Shown here piece after piece: positions 1 through 5,319 of a DNA stretch of 6,180 nucleotides. Where the stretch lies: positions 5,273 through 11,452 of the forward strand of contig JACQWN010000372.1 of NCBI GenBank assembly GCA_016209245.1, written 5' to 3'. The translations under genes and the position numbers were made by a program. Under the pieces are notes generated by a model. The model saw nothing but the letters and a program-made list of their open reading frames with translations, ran no database searches and was not told the DNA's origin. How positions within the stretch are numbered: position 1 is the stretch's first letter; every line of letters begins with the position of its first letter. Source of the stretch: Bacteroidia bacterium (GTDB lineage: Bacteria > Bacteroidota > Bacteroidia > Bacteroidales > BM523).

Positions 1-2
1 CC

Positions 3-443
3 TCGGTTTTCTGCGATTCTTTAATACATTGCTCTTATTATAAGATCAATTCATCGGTTCATCATACTATTGGAGACTTCAATACAGGCTCTATTTACGT
101 GTCGGCTACAGGAACGCCTCCTTTCTCGTATAGCTGGGCCAATGGTGAGACTGTTAATTTTTTGGATAGTCTTGGACCAGGCACTTATTGTGTAACTATT
201 ACCGATTCTTACGGATGTTTGGATTCCGCCTGCCAGACCATTGTCATTACATCTGACTGCCAGGCTGCCTATACAGTTGATTTTATTGTAGTTAATTGTG
301 GCCCATATTGCTGGCTTTTTGAAGATGCCTCTCTCGGCGATAGCATTGTTTCATGGCACTGGAATTTCGACGATAGCTTCTTTGCTTATGAGCCGCAGGT
401 CGTATATACATTCCCTGCTCCGGCTTATATAATATCTGCCTGA
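3..443 (+). CDS. SprB/PKD-repeat T9SS surface protein, upstream piece (5' partial, ends at a frameshift)
   Basis: This reading frame is open to the left edge, so the gene begins outside the window and the GTG at 99 is not a credible start. About 146 residues are visible. A SprB-type repeat covers roughly 69-218 (core TPPFSYSWANGET, then GPGTYCVTITDSYGC). A PKD-like domain starts near 261 with NCGPYC at 294-311 and WNFDD, a variant of the PKD hallmark WDFGDG. Homology stops abruptly after FPAP at about 420. The next residues up to the TGA at 441-443 are off-frame, while the continuation (ICLTIETAGGC) is read one frame over. SprB and PKD modules are known from secreted Bacteroidota adhesins, including the gliding adhesin SprB. 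The protein would act at the cell surface or outside the cell, probably in adhesion (inferred). It forms one gene with the entry at 422-1750. Confidence 0.8.
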   Translation, partial: SVFCDSLIHCSYYKINSSVHHTIGDFNTGSIYVSATGTPPFSYSWANGETVNFLDSLGPGTYCVTITDSYGCLDSACQTIVITSDCQAAYTVDFIVVNCGPYCWLFEDASLGDSIVSWHWNFDDSFFAYEPQVVYTFPAPAYIISA

Positions 444-1180
444 CAATTGAAACTGCCGGCGGATGTACGGATTCACATTGCACAAGTTACTATATCGAGG
501 ATTCCTGCGCCGATTTTCATGTTGACATACAAGCGGCACCCCCGTCCGGTTCAACCATGAGCGACGGGTATGCCTTTGCCAACGCTTATGGTGGAATGCC
601 TCCGTATTCATATCTATGGAATAACGGCGCGACTACCCAGGAAATAAACAATCTGAACGGCGGAACATATTGTGTCACGGCAACCGAAATAAATGGTTGC
701 ACCGCAACAGATTGCATGCAGGTGGCTTATGTCTGTGAACCTGATTTTACCGATTCTATAGACCTGAACTGCGGGCCATACTGCCTTCATTTCTATAGCG
801 CTTCGCAATCTACAAGCAGTATCATTGCCTGCACATGGGATTTTGGAGATAGCAGCACCGACTCAGGACCAGACATAATCCATACCTTTCCGGGAACCGG
901 AACCTATACGGTTTGCCTGACTATCGAAACAAACGGGGAATGCTCCGGTACATACTGTGAATCGGTATCGATCGGTAATGTAAATCCGTGTAATATGACT
1001 GTTGATTATTATCTTACCGAATGCAGTGATACAGGGACAGCTGACGGCGCTATAGACATAACAGTATATGGTGGAAATCCGCCATACAGCTATAATTGGA
1101 GCACAGGCGAAACGACACAGGACATTACCGGTCTTGTTCCGGGCTTTTACACGATTACCGTTACTGACTCTAATGGATGC
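69..1180 (+). repeat. Alternating SprB-PKD-SprB-PKD-SprB module array
   Basis: Three SprB-type repeats (about 69-218, 530-700, 1001-1180) alternate with two PKD-like domains (about 261-508 and 734-991). The PKD copies share NCGPYC, an aromatic W.FxD motif, FP....Y..CLTIET and a C-terminal cysteine pair. Their NCGPYC motifs start 473 bases apart, which becomes 474 (158 codons) if the missing base near 420 is restored. The pattern suggests amplification of a SprB-PKD pair that may continue upstream of the window. Confidence 0.75.
414..422 (+). other. Probable one-base deletion (frameshift) joining the two pieces of the SprB/PKD gene
   Basis: Upstream, the protein is read in the frame of position 3. 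Downstream, it is read in the frame of position 422. Comparing the two PKD copies, the distance from NCGPYC to the GAA codon of the shared IET motif is 155 bases in copy 1 (294 to 449) and 159 bases in copy 2 (767 to 926). The value 155 is not a multiple of three, so one base is missing in copy 1. Adding one base in the CTCCGGC stretch gives FPAPGLYNICLTIET, matching FPGTGTYTVCLTIET in copy 2. This could be a true mutation or a homopolymer sequencing error. Confidence 0.8.
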
Positions 1181-1750
1181 GATGTGACTATGACCTTTGC
1201 TATGGGAACAGCCCCGGTGAACATCCCTGTAGACACGCTCTGGACAAACATGTTAGATACATGCATTAATGTTACCGGATATTATATTGATTCCATCACC
1301 GTTCTCGACTCTAGCTTCGTGGAAGTGATCTGGGTGATAATAGAAAATACCGATACATTATATCAGAATATTATATATCAATACAGTCAAACCGGCTATA
1401 TTGCAGTTAACCTCACGCTTAACTGCCCGGGATTAAAAGTCATGACAGTCCTTTTCGGCATTATTCATATTGAGTACGATATGATTCTTAATGCACAGAA
1501 TGCCATGGAATATTCGGGCGAAATATTATTTTATCCTAATCCTGTCGGTAATGTGTTGAATATTTCCAATCTTCCCGACGGTGTTAATAGGGTCACAATA
1601 TTTAATATTACGGGACAAAAGATGAATGAGGTTATTACACAAAGCGCCGGTATTATCAGAATAAAGACCGGAAACCTTTACGACGGAATATATTTATTAC
1701 AGATTGTTTCCAAAGACGGTCAAATATGTACGACAAAGTTTTATAAGTAA
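422..1750 (+). CDS. SprB/PKD-repeat T9SS surface protein, downstream piece with C-terminal sorting domain
   Basis: This is the continuation of the gene entering at position 3. The frame is open from 392, but homology begins at about 422. The ATG at 557 lies inside a SprB repeat (MSDGYAFANAYGG) and is not a natural start. Modules in order: rest of PKD 1 (to about 508), SprB repeat 2 (about 530-700, PPYSYLWNNGATTQ), PKD 2 (about 734-991, NCGPYC then WDFGDS), SprB repeat 3 (about 1001-1180, PPYSYNWSTGETTQ), a beta-rich spacer (about 1200-1515), and a T9SS type A sorting domain from about 1520 (ILFYPNPVGN, then NITGQKM and YDGIYLLQI, ending in KFYK). The T9SS tail directs outer-membrane translocation and is normally cleaved during surface attachment or release. 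Regularly placed cysteines (NCGPYC, GC at module ends) suggest disulfides outside the cell. The likely role is adhesin or cell-surface matrix protein; the ligand is unknown. It ends in TAA. Confidence 0.85.
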   Translation, partial: GLYNICLTIETAGGCTDSHCTSYYIEDSCADFHVDIQAAPPSGSTMSDGYAFANAYGGMPPYSYLWNNGATTQEINNLNGGTYCVTATEINGCTATDCMQVAYVCEPDFTDSIDLNCGPYCLHFYSASQSTSSIIACTWDFGDSSTDSGPDIIHTFPGTGTYTVCLTIETNGECSGTYCESVSIGNVNPCNMTVDYYLTECSDTGTADGAIDITVYGGNPPYSYNWSTGETTQDITGLVPGFYTITVTDSNGCDVTMTFAMGTAPVNIPVDTLWTNMLDTCINVTGYYIDSITVLDSSFVEVIWVIIENTDTLYQNIIYQYSQTGYIAVNLTLNCPGLKVMTVLFGIIHIEYDMILNAQNAMEYSGEILFYPNPVGNVLNISNLPDGVNRVTIFNITGQKMNEVITQSAGIIRIKTGNLYDGIYLLQIVSKDGQICTTKFYK

Positions 1751-1776
1751 TACAGGTTAACAATACCAAAAAATAT

Positions 1777-1839
1777 ACACCTGTTCAAAATCTTCATACG
1801 TCTGTACAAAATTTGCCTACGCCTGTACATTTGGTTATT
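1777..1839. repeat. Three 21-bp-phased direct repeats with a TGTACA-like core
   Basis: Three imperfect copies start at 1777, 1798 and 1819, exactly 21 bases apart. Cores are CTGTTCA (1781-1787), CTGTACA (1802-1808) and CTGTACA (1823-1829). Copies 2 and 3 agree over TACGYCTGTACA (1797-1808 and 1818-1829). Copy 3 diverges after its core. TGTACA is self-complementary and a 21-base period is two helical turns, so the sites face the same side of DNA. They lie just upstream of the candidate promoter at 1859 and could be regulator binding sites for the gene at 1954; this role is inferred. Confidence 0.5.
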
Positions 1840-1858
1840 ATTATTTGAATTTTTTTAT

Positions 1859-1866
1859 TATATTTG
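1859..1866 (+). promoter_or_regulatory. Candidate Bacteroidota -7 promoter element (TATATTTG)
   Basis: TATATTTG matches the Bacteroidota sigma-A -7 consensus TAnnTTTG at every defined base. The partner -33 element is weak: TTTG occurs at 1830-1833 (25 bases upstream) and 1844-1847 (11 bases upstream), and neither has the usual spacing of about 19-21. Transcription would start near 1870-1874, giving a leader of about 80 bases for the gene at 1954 that begins almost directly with the palindrome at 1876. Confidence 0.4.
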
Positions 1867-1875
1867 ACGGATTAA

Positions 1876-1909
1876 AGATTAACACCCTGATAAATCAGGG
1901 TGTTAATCT
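1876..1909. promoter_or_regulatory. Perfect 34-bp palindrome (16-bp arms) in the leader of the propeller gene
   Basis: The left arm AGATTAACACCCTGAT (1876-1891) and right arm ATCAGGGTGTTAATCT (1894-1909) are exact reverse complements around AA. As RNA it would form a very stable hairpin. No T-run follows on either strand, so it is not a standard intrinsic terminator for the upstream gene (stop at 1750), although a U-less terminator cannot be excluded. Its position just after the predicted start of transcription suggests a 5' stabilising stem-loop or an operator. A dispersed intergenic repeat is another possibility. Confidence 0.6.
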
Positions 1910-1953
1910 GATTTACCAAAGTAATATTAAGGAATATTTTAAATTGAAAAATT

Positions 1954-2421
1954 ATGAAAGCACAAATTATTTCTTTCGCAATGCTGCTGGTAGCAATGGT
2001 TACAACAGCCCAAGATTGTTTCTGGGCAAAAAAAGGCGGTGGTTTTTATGACGATTATGGTAAAGGCGTTGTTGCAAATCCAAATGGTAATATCTATATT
2101 ACGGGGTATTTTGGGAGTTCCAGCCTCAACTTCGGGGACACTGTACTATATAATCAAAGCATTCCCGGTTATACCTATTCTGATATTTTTCTTACAAAAT
2201 ATGATATTGCGGGAAATCTTATTTGGGCAAAAGATTTTGGTAGCGCTCTAAATGAAGTGAGTAGAGCTATTGCAATTGATGAAACCGACAACTTTTATAT
2301 TACAGGATTTTTTACAAGTGATTCGCTTGTATGTGGAAGTGTCGTTTTATACAATGATAATTCGGATCCTGATCCTGATTTTTTTGTTGCAAAATTAGAT
2401 TCGAATGGAAATGCTATATAG
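1954..2421 (+). CDS. SBBP beta-propeller T9SS cargo, N-terminal piece (stops at internal TAG)
   Basis: The ATG at 1954 opens a clear signal peptide: MK, a hydrophobic core around ISFAMLLVAMV, and TTAQ followed by D at residue 21. This start is far better than others nearby, although there is no well-placed Shine-Dalgarno (an A/T-rich leader, usual for the phylum). The mature part begins at once with propeller repeats of the SBBP type: blade 1 from W24 (FWAKKGGG, GNIYITGYFG, DIFLTKYDIAGN) and blade 2 from W91 (IWAKDFGS, DNFYITGFFTSDSL, DFFVAKLDSNGN). The frame ends at residue 156 with TAG at 2419-2421, where the next blade's tryptophan is expected. The same frame then continues with the repeat pattern intact to 4443, so this is the 5' part of one gene. 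Alone it would be a two-blade secreted fragment without a sorting domain, probably non-functional. Confidence 0.85.
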   Translation: MKAQIISFAMLLVAMVTTAQDCFWAKKGGGFYDDYGKGVVANPNGNIYITGYFGSSSLNFGDTVLYNQSIPGYTYSDIFLTKYDIAGNLIWAKDFGSALNEVSRAIAIDETDNFYITGFFTSDSLVCGSVVLYNDNSDPDPDFFVAKLDSNGNAI

Positions 2422-3361
2422 GCGAAAAATGCGGGAGGAAACTGCTATGGTATTGGGAATAGTATTGCTCTAGATACTTTTGGTAATATCTATGTTACAG
2501 GTGAATTGCAAAGCGATTCCATAATTTTTGGAAATATTGTTTTACACAAGGTTGGTACAAGCGGAACCGATTTTTTTATCGTAAAATACGATCCGGCAGG
2601 TACTGTAGTCTGGGCAAAAAATGCAGGCGGAAGGTTTGGAAACGCAGGGAAAGGTATTACAACCGACATTTCGGGCAATGCTTATGTTATAGGTGATTTT
2701 GGTACCGACTCTATCACTTTTGACAATATAAATTATTTATATAATAATTGTACCGGGAACGGTGATTTTTTTATTGTAAAATATGATCCAGATGGTAATG
2801 CTGTCTGGGCTCAAAATCACTCAGGAGGAAACCTTGCTTTTGGTTATGGCATTACATCAGACGGATATAATGTTTATATTACAGGAATATTCAGGGGTTC
2901 TTCGATAACTTTTGGCGGAACAACTATAAATAATTATTCTCCTTACGATGTGTTTATTGTCAAATACAATACCAATGGCAATGTTATTTGGGCAAGAAAC
3001 GCGGGAGGAAACGATGATGACGGAGGAAGGGGCATTGCAGTAGACATTACAGGAAATGTGTATGTCATTGGAAAATATCGTAGCGATTCAATTTATTTTG
3101 GAAATATTAAACTTTATAATGCAGGACCTTCTCTTTCATATACGTTGAGCTATCTTTTTATTGTAAAATATGATGCAGGAGGGAACCCGCAATGGGCTGA
3201 AAGAGGTGAAGGTACATTCACAGAACAGGACGCTATCGTCGTGAATGGGGTAGACAATCTTTATGTTACAGGTTCGTTTTATGATGATCCTGTTACAATT
3301 GGAAGTACAACATTAAGCAATTCGGGTTACTACGATATTTATGTTGCGCATACTTATTCTT
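2023..3361 (+). repeat. Seven SBBP-type propeller blades
   Basis: Blade-start tryptophans fall at residues 24, 91, 156 (TAG), 220, 285, 346 and 414, giving spacings of 67, 65, 64, 65, 61 and 68. Each unit has WAK.....G, a central (D/G)N(I/V/A/F/L)Y(I/V)(T/I)G strand, then (D/S)S(I/L)xFG, then DxF(I/V)(V/A)K(Y/L)D..GN. The last unit ends near residue 470 with DIYVAHTYS. Seven units is the number expected for a closed seven-bladed propeller. Confidence 0.85.
2419..2421 (+). other. In-frame TAG replacing a conserved blade tryptophan codon
   Basis: Every other blade starts with a TGG codon in the pattern (V/I/Q/F)WA(K/Q/R/E), at 2023, 2224, 2611, 2806, 2989 and 3193. Position 2419, where blade 3 should start, reads ATA TAG GCG AAA AAT GCG GGA, equivalent to I-stop-AKNAG. 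One G-to-A change from TGG explains it. This could be a true nonsense mutation, a sequencing error or, less likely, suppression of TAG. Confidence 0.85.
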
Positions 3362-4443
3362 TCTCTCCGGTAATATCTTCATCAGCAAATGTCAGTTGCA
3401 ACGGATTCAGTGACGGATTTGCCACCCTTACAATGAACGGAGGTATGGAACCATTTACTTATTTATGGAGCAATGGACAGACTACACCCTCTGCAATAAA
3501 TCTGACTGCTGGAAATTATTCTGTAAGCATTACTGATATAAATGACTGTATTCAGACATCTTCTGTGAATATTACCGAACCCCCCGCCGAAACCGCTGCA
3601 ATATGCATGGTAACAGTTGATTCCCTTTCGGAATATAACGTTATTGTATGGGATAAAAGCCTGAACACGGCAGCAGAATCCTATACCATTTACCGCGAGA
3701 TTGCTACCGACAACTACCAGCCCATTGCTGCTATACCTTATGATTCGTTTAGTCAATTCACAGATACCGTTCATGCCCTTTATTTTCCCAACACAGGCGA
3801 TCCGAATGAAGGCACTTACCGTTATAAAATTCAGGTATTGGACACCTGCGGCGGCTTCAGCGAAATGAGTCCGTACCACAACACAATTTATATGCTTAAC
3901 AGCGGCGGGATTTTCTACTGGACATTGCCCTATTCGATTGAAAACAGCCCCAACCCTGTTACAAGCTATATCCTGATGAGGGATGATTACAGCACCGGCG
4001 ACTGGCACGATATAACCAGTGTTGCAGGCACGCAGCAGACCGTAAGCGACCCGCTATATGTCATTTATCAAAATACCGCATCATGGCGAGTAAAAACACA
4101 ATGGAGCATTAATTGCACTCCAACGCTTAAAAATACCCAAAGCTATAATTATTCCCTTTCAAATATTTTTAACAATACTACCGGTATCCTGGAAAATACG
4201 GCTAACACCGGAATCAGCGTATATCCGAATCCTTCCGACGGATTGATTACCATTCATAGCCATGGTCAGACGATTGAGCATATTCAGGTGCACAATGTGC
4301 TTGGCGAGCAGTTATTCAGCAAATCCATTAATAACGGTCAGAACAATATCCGGCTTAATTTATCAGCATTATCGCAAGGTGTCTATTTTTTGAAAGTAAA
4401 AATGAGGAATGAAATTGTCGTTAAAAAAATAATGATAAAATAA
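2422..4443 (+). CDS. SBBP beta-propeller T9SS cargo, main piece with SprB, FN3-like and T9SS sorting domains
   Basis: This is the in-frame continuation after the TAG at 2419. It has no credible start of its own; the TTG at 2506 sits inside a blade. The full gene would encode 829 residues. In whole-gene numbering, blades 3-7 run from residue 156 to about 470, with motifs such as VWAKNAGG, GNVYVIGKY, DSIxFGN and DFFIVKYDPDGN. A SprB repeat covers about 472-545 (SCNGFSDGFATLTMNGG, YLWSNGQTT, NYSVSITDINDC). A region of about 550-745 resembles fibronectin type III folds (YNVIVWDKS, YTIYRE, YRYKIQVLDTCGG). The T9SS type A tail begins near 752 (VYPNPSDGLITI, VLGEQLF, LSQGVYFLKV) and ends in KKIMIK. 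The predicted product is a secreted or surface-anchored protein, perhaps binding or adhesive; its ligand is unknown. GC content rises clearly from the blades to the FN3-like region. Confidence 0.85.
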   Translation, partial: AKNAGGNCYGIGNSIALDTFGNIYVTGELQSDSIIFGNIVLHKVGTSGTDFFIVKYDPAGTVVWAKNAGGRFGNAGKGITTDISGNAYVIGDFGTDSITFDNINYLYNNCTGNGDFFIVKYDPDGNAVWAQNHSGGNLAFGYGITSDGYNVYITGIFRGSSITFGGTTINNYSPYDVFIVKYNTNGNVIWARNAGGNDDDGGRGIAVDITGNVYVIGKYRSDSIYFGNIKLYNAGPSLSYTLSYLFIVKYDAGGNPQWAERGEGTFTEQDAIVVNGVDNLYVTGSFYDDPVTIGSTTLSNSGYYDIYVAHTYSFSPVISSSANVSCNGFSDGFATLTMNGGMEPFTYLWSNGQTTPSAINLTAGNYSVSITDINDCIQTSSVNITEPPAETAAICMVTVDSLSEYNVIVWDKSLNTAAESYTIYREIATDNYQPIAAIPYDSFSQFTDTVHALYFPNTGDPNEGTYRYKIQVLDTCGGFSEMSPYHNTIYMLNSGGIFYWTLPYSIENSPNPVTSYILMRDDYSTGDWHDITSVAGTQQTVSDPLYVIYQNTASWRVKTQWSINCTPTLKNTQSYNYSLSNIFNNTTGILENTANTGISVYPNPSDGLITIHSHGQTIEHIQVHNVLGEQLFSKSINNGQNNIRLNLSALSQGVYFLKVKMRNEIVVKKIMIK

Positions 4444-4446
4444 TCT

Positions 4447-4469
4447 GGTTCGGATTACAAATCCGACCC
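4447..4469. repeat. REP-like short palindrome between genes
   Basis: TCGGATT (4450-4456) and AATCCGA (4460-4466) are exact inverted repeats around ACA. GG at 4447-4448 and CC at 4468-4469 extend the stem after one T/C mismatch. It starts 4 bases after the stop of the propeller gene. No T-run follows, so termination is possible but not clear. Similar GGATTxxxAATCC-type hairpins occur as dispersed intergenic repeats in Bacteroidota (from memory, not checked). Confidence 0.5.
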
Positions 4470-4484
4470 GGCAGACATACTATT

Positions 4485-4952
4485 ATGAAAAATCTTATTT
4501 CCACTATTTTATTATATAGTACGATATTTTGCTTAACACAATGTTCCCATAAAGAAAATTCTTTTCCTTTAGATGGCACTATTTATATGTATAATAATTT
4601 TCCTGATTACAAAAACATGAAATACAGGCTTATACAAGAAGAACCTTTAAAATATTATTACAAGCATTGCAATGGATGTAAAGAAATAGATTCAACTTTG
4701 TGGGACAATATTTTATTACAAAGAAAACATTATCCTTATCATAATTTTAAATATAATCCTTTAGCTTGTCCTTATGGTGGAAAAGCTCCAATGGAACATG
4801 ATAGTTACTTAATTACTTCAGCAAGGAAATATAATGATTCAGATATTATCTGGATATTCAAAATTACACCAAAAACTAAGGATACAACTATTGTAATATC
4901 CCCGGAAACTGCCTGTAAAACTCAGTCGTATCAGATTTATGCTCCGAAGTAA
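4485..4952 (+). CDS. Putative lipoprotein of unknown function
   Basis: The gene encodes 155 residues from ATG 4485 to TAA. I do not recognise the family. The N-terminus (MKN, then hydrophobic LISTILLYSTIF, then CLTQC-SHKEN) resembles a lipoprotein signal with the acceptor cysteine at residue 20. Gln at -1 is atypical, but Bacteroidota lipoboxes are relaxed. The mature part is rich in Tyr, Lys and Asn, has a CxxC (C62-N-G-C65) and further cysteines at 95 and 144, and no transmembrane segment after the signal. A hydrophobic strand (DIIWIFKITPK, from residue 120) follows. It starts 41 bases after the propeller gene, separated only by the palindrome, and could be co-transcribed. It is markedly AT-rich (15 G/C in 60 bases at 4561-4620), unlike the GC-richer end of the gene before it, which fits separate origin. 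There is no recognisable Shine-Dalgarno. Confidence 0.7.
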   Translation: MKNLISTILLYSTIFCLTQCSHKENSFPLDGTIYMYNNFPDYKNMKYRLIQEEPLKYYYKHCNGCKEIDSTLWDNILLQRKHYPYHNFKYNPLACPYGGKAPMEHDSYLITSARKYNDSDIIWIFKITPKTKDTTIVISPETACKTQSYQIYAPK

Positions 4953-4960
4953 AAAAATAA

Positions 4961-4968
4961 TAATTTTG
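4961..4968 (+). promoter_or_regulatory. Candidate Bacteroidota -7 promoter element (TAATTTTG)
   Basis: TAATTTTG matches TAnnTTTG exactly, in an AT-rich gap of 63 bases between the lipoprotein and the hicB-like gene. The implied transcription start near 4974 gives a leader of about 40 bases to ATG 5016. No good -33 TTG is seen at the expected distance, so the call rests on one half-site in AT-rich sequence. Confidence 0.35.
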
Positions 4969-5015
4969 ACAGAAAAAAAAATGACTATTTTTAATAACCT
5001 TAAAAAAGTAAAATT

Positions 5016-5174
5016 ATGAAACTAAAAGTAATAATCCACGAAGCAGAAGAAGGAGGTTACTGGGCTGAAATCCCTTCGATACCTGGTTGTGCGACTCAAG
5101 GTGATACATTTAACGAATTGCTCGTTAATCTTTATGAAGCGGTTGAAGGATGTCTGTCAGTAGATATGAAATAA
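5016..5174 (+). CDS. hicB: HicB-family antitoxin-like protein (short, probably C-terminally truncated)
   Basis: ATG 5016 to TAA 5172-5174 encodes 52 residues. The sequence carries the HicB N-terminal fold signature: a KLKVIIHEAEEGGYWAEIP strand pair, then PGCATQGDTFNELLVNLYEAVEG (strand turn and helix). The motif x-P-x-x-P-G-C-x-T-x-G-x-T-x-x-E is typical of HicB-like antitoxins, which bind and neutralise HicA mRNA interferases. Short HicB proteins of this type are usually around 70 residues, so the end is probably missing. The gene immediately downstream has lost its first half (see 5170-5319), in an order (hicB then hicA) seen for this subtype. It may now be an orphan antitoxin or a non-functional remnant. 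The start is supported by the fold beginning directly at residue 2; the leader is A-rich without Shine-Dalgarno. Confidence 0.75.
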   Translation: MKLKVIIHEAEEGGYWAEIPSIPGCATQGDTFNELLVNLYEAVEGCLSVDMK

Positions 5175-5319
5175 TCCTACTCGTATCTCTTTGCCCATTC
5201 ATGGCAGTAAATCTTTAAAGACCGGGCTTCTCAAACATTTTATGAAAATTGCAGGAATTGATGAAAATGAATTATTAAAGTTGATAGAACTTTTAATTCT
5301 TTGCAACTACTTACCATGA
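5170..5319 (+). pseudogene. hicA: HicA toxin remnant (C-terminal part only)
   Basis: Read in the +1 frame relative to hicB, this stretch encodes TRISLPIHGSKSLKTGLLK followed by HFMKIAGIDENELLKLIE, matching the end of HicA/YcfA-type toxins (IxxPxHGxKxLKxGLLxxxMKIA). The HicA N-terminal half, with its GSH motif carrying the catalytic histidine, is absent. The frame opens at 5170 after a TGA at 5167-5169 and there is no start codon before ATG 5242. The frame closes with TGA at 5317-5319, inside the ATG of the TPR gene. An internal deletion joining the hicB middle to the hicA end is the simplest reading. The toxin cannot be active. Confidence 0.75.

Noticed and set aside
557..1750. ATG at 557 as the real start of an independent gene
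   Set aside because: It lies within a SprB repeat, there is no signal peptide, and the PKD domain upstream continues in the same frame back to about 422.
1777..1839. CRISPR array
   Set aside because: There are only three degenerate 21-base units with no separate repeat and spacer parts and no cas genes.
1845..2051. Small + strand ORF overlapping the start of the propeller gene
   Set aside because: It crosses the palindrome and the signal-peptide region in another frame, with low-complexity content and no recognisable motif.
3463..4008. Long minus-strand open frame (181 codons)
   Set aside because: It is antisense to the SprB/FN3-like region of the propeller gene, has no signal or family motif, and is explained by GC-richer codon use on the + strand.
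2506..4443. TTG at 2506 as a gene start
   Set aside because: It is the Leu codon of GELQSDS inside blade 3, and the frame is open and homologous from the TAG at 2419.
4447..4469. tRNA arm (GGTTCG resembles a T-loop)
   Set aside because: No acceptor, D or anticodon stems surround it, and the gap between genes is only 41 bases.
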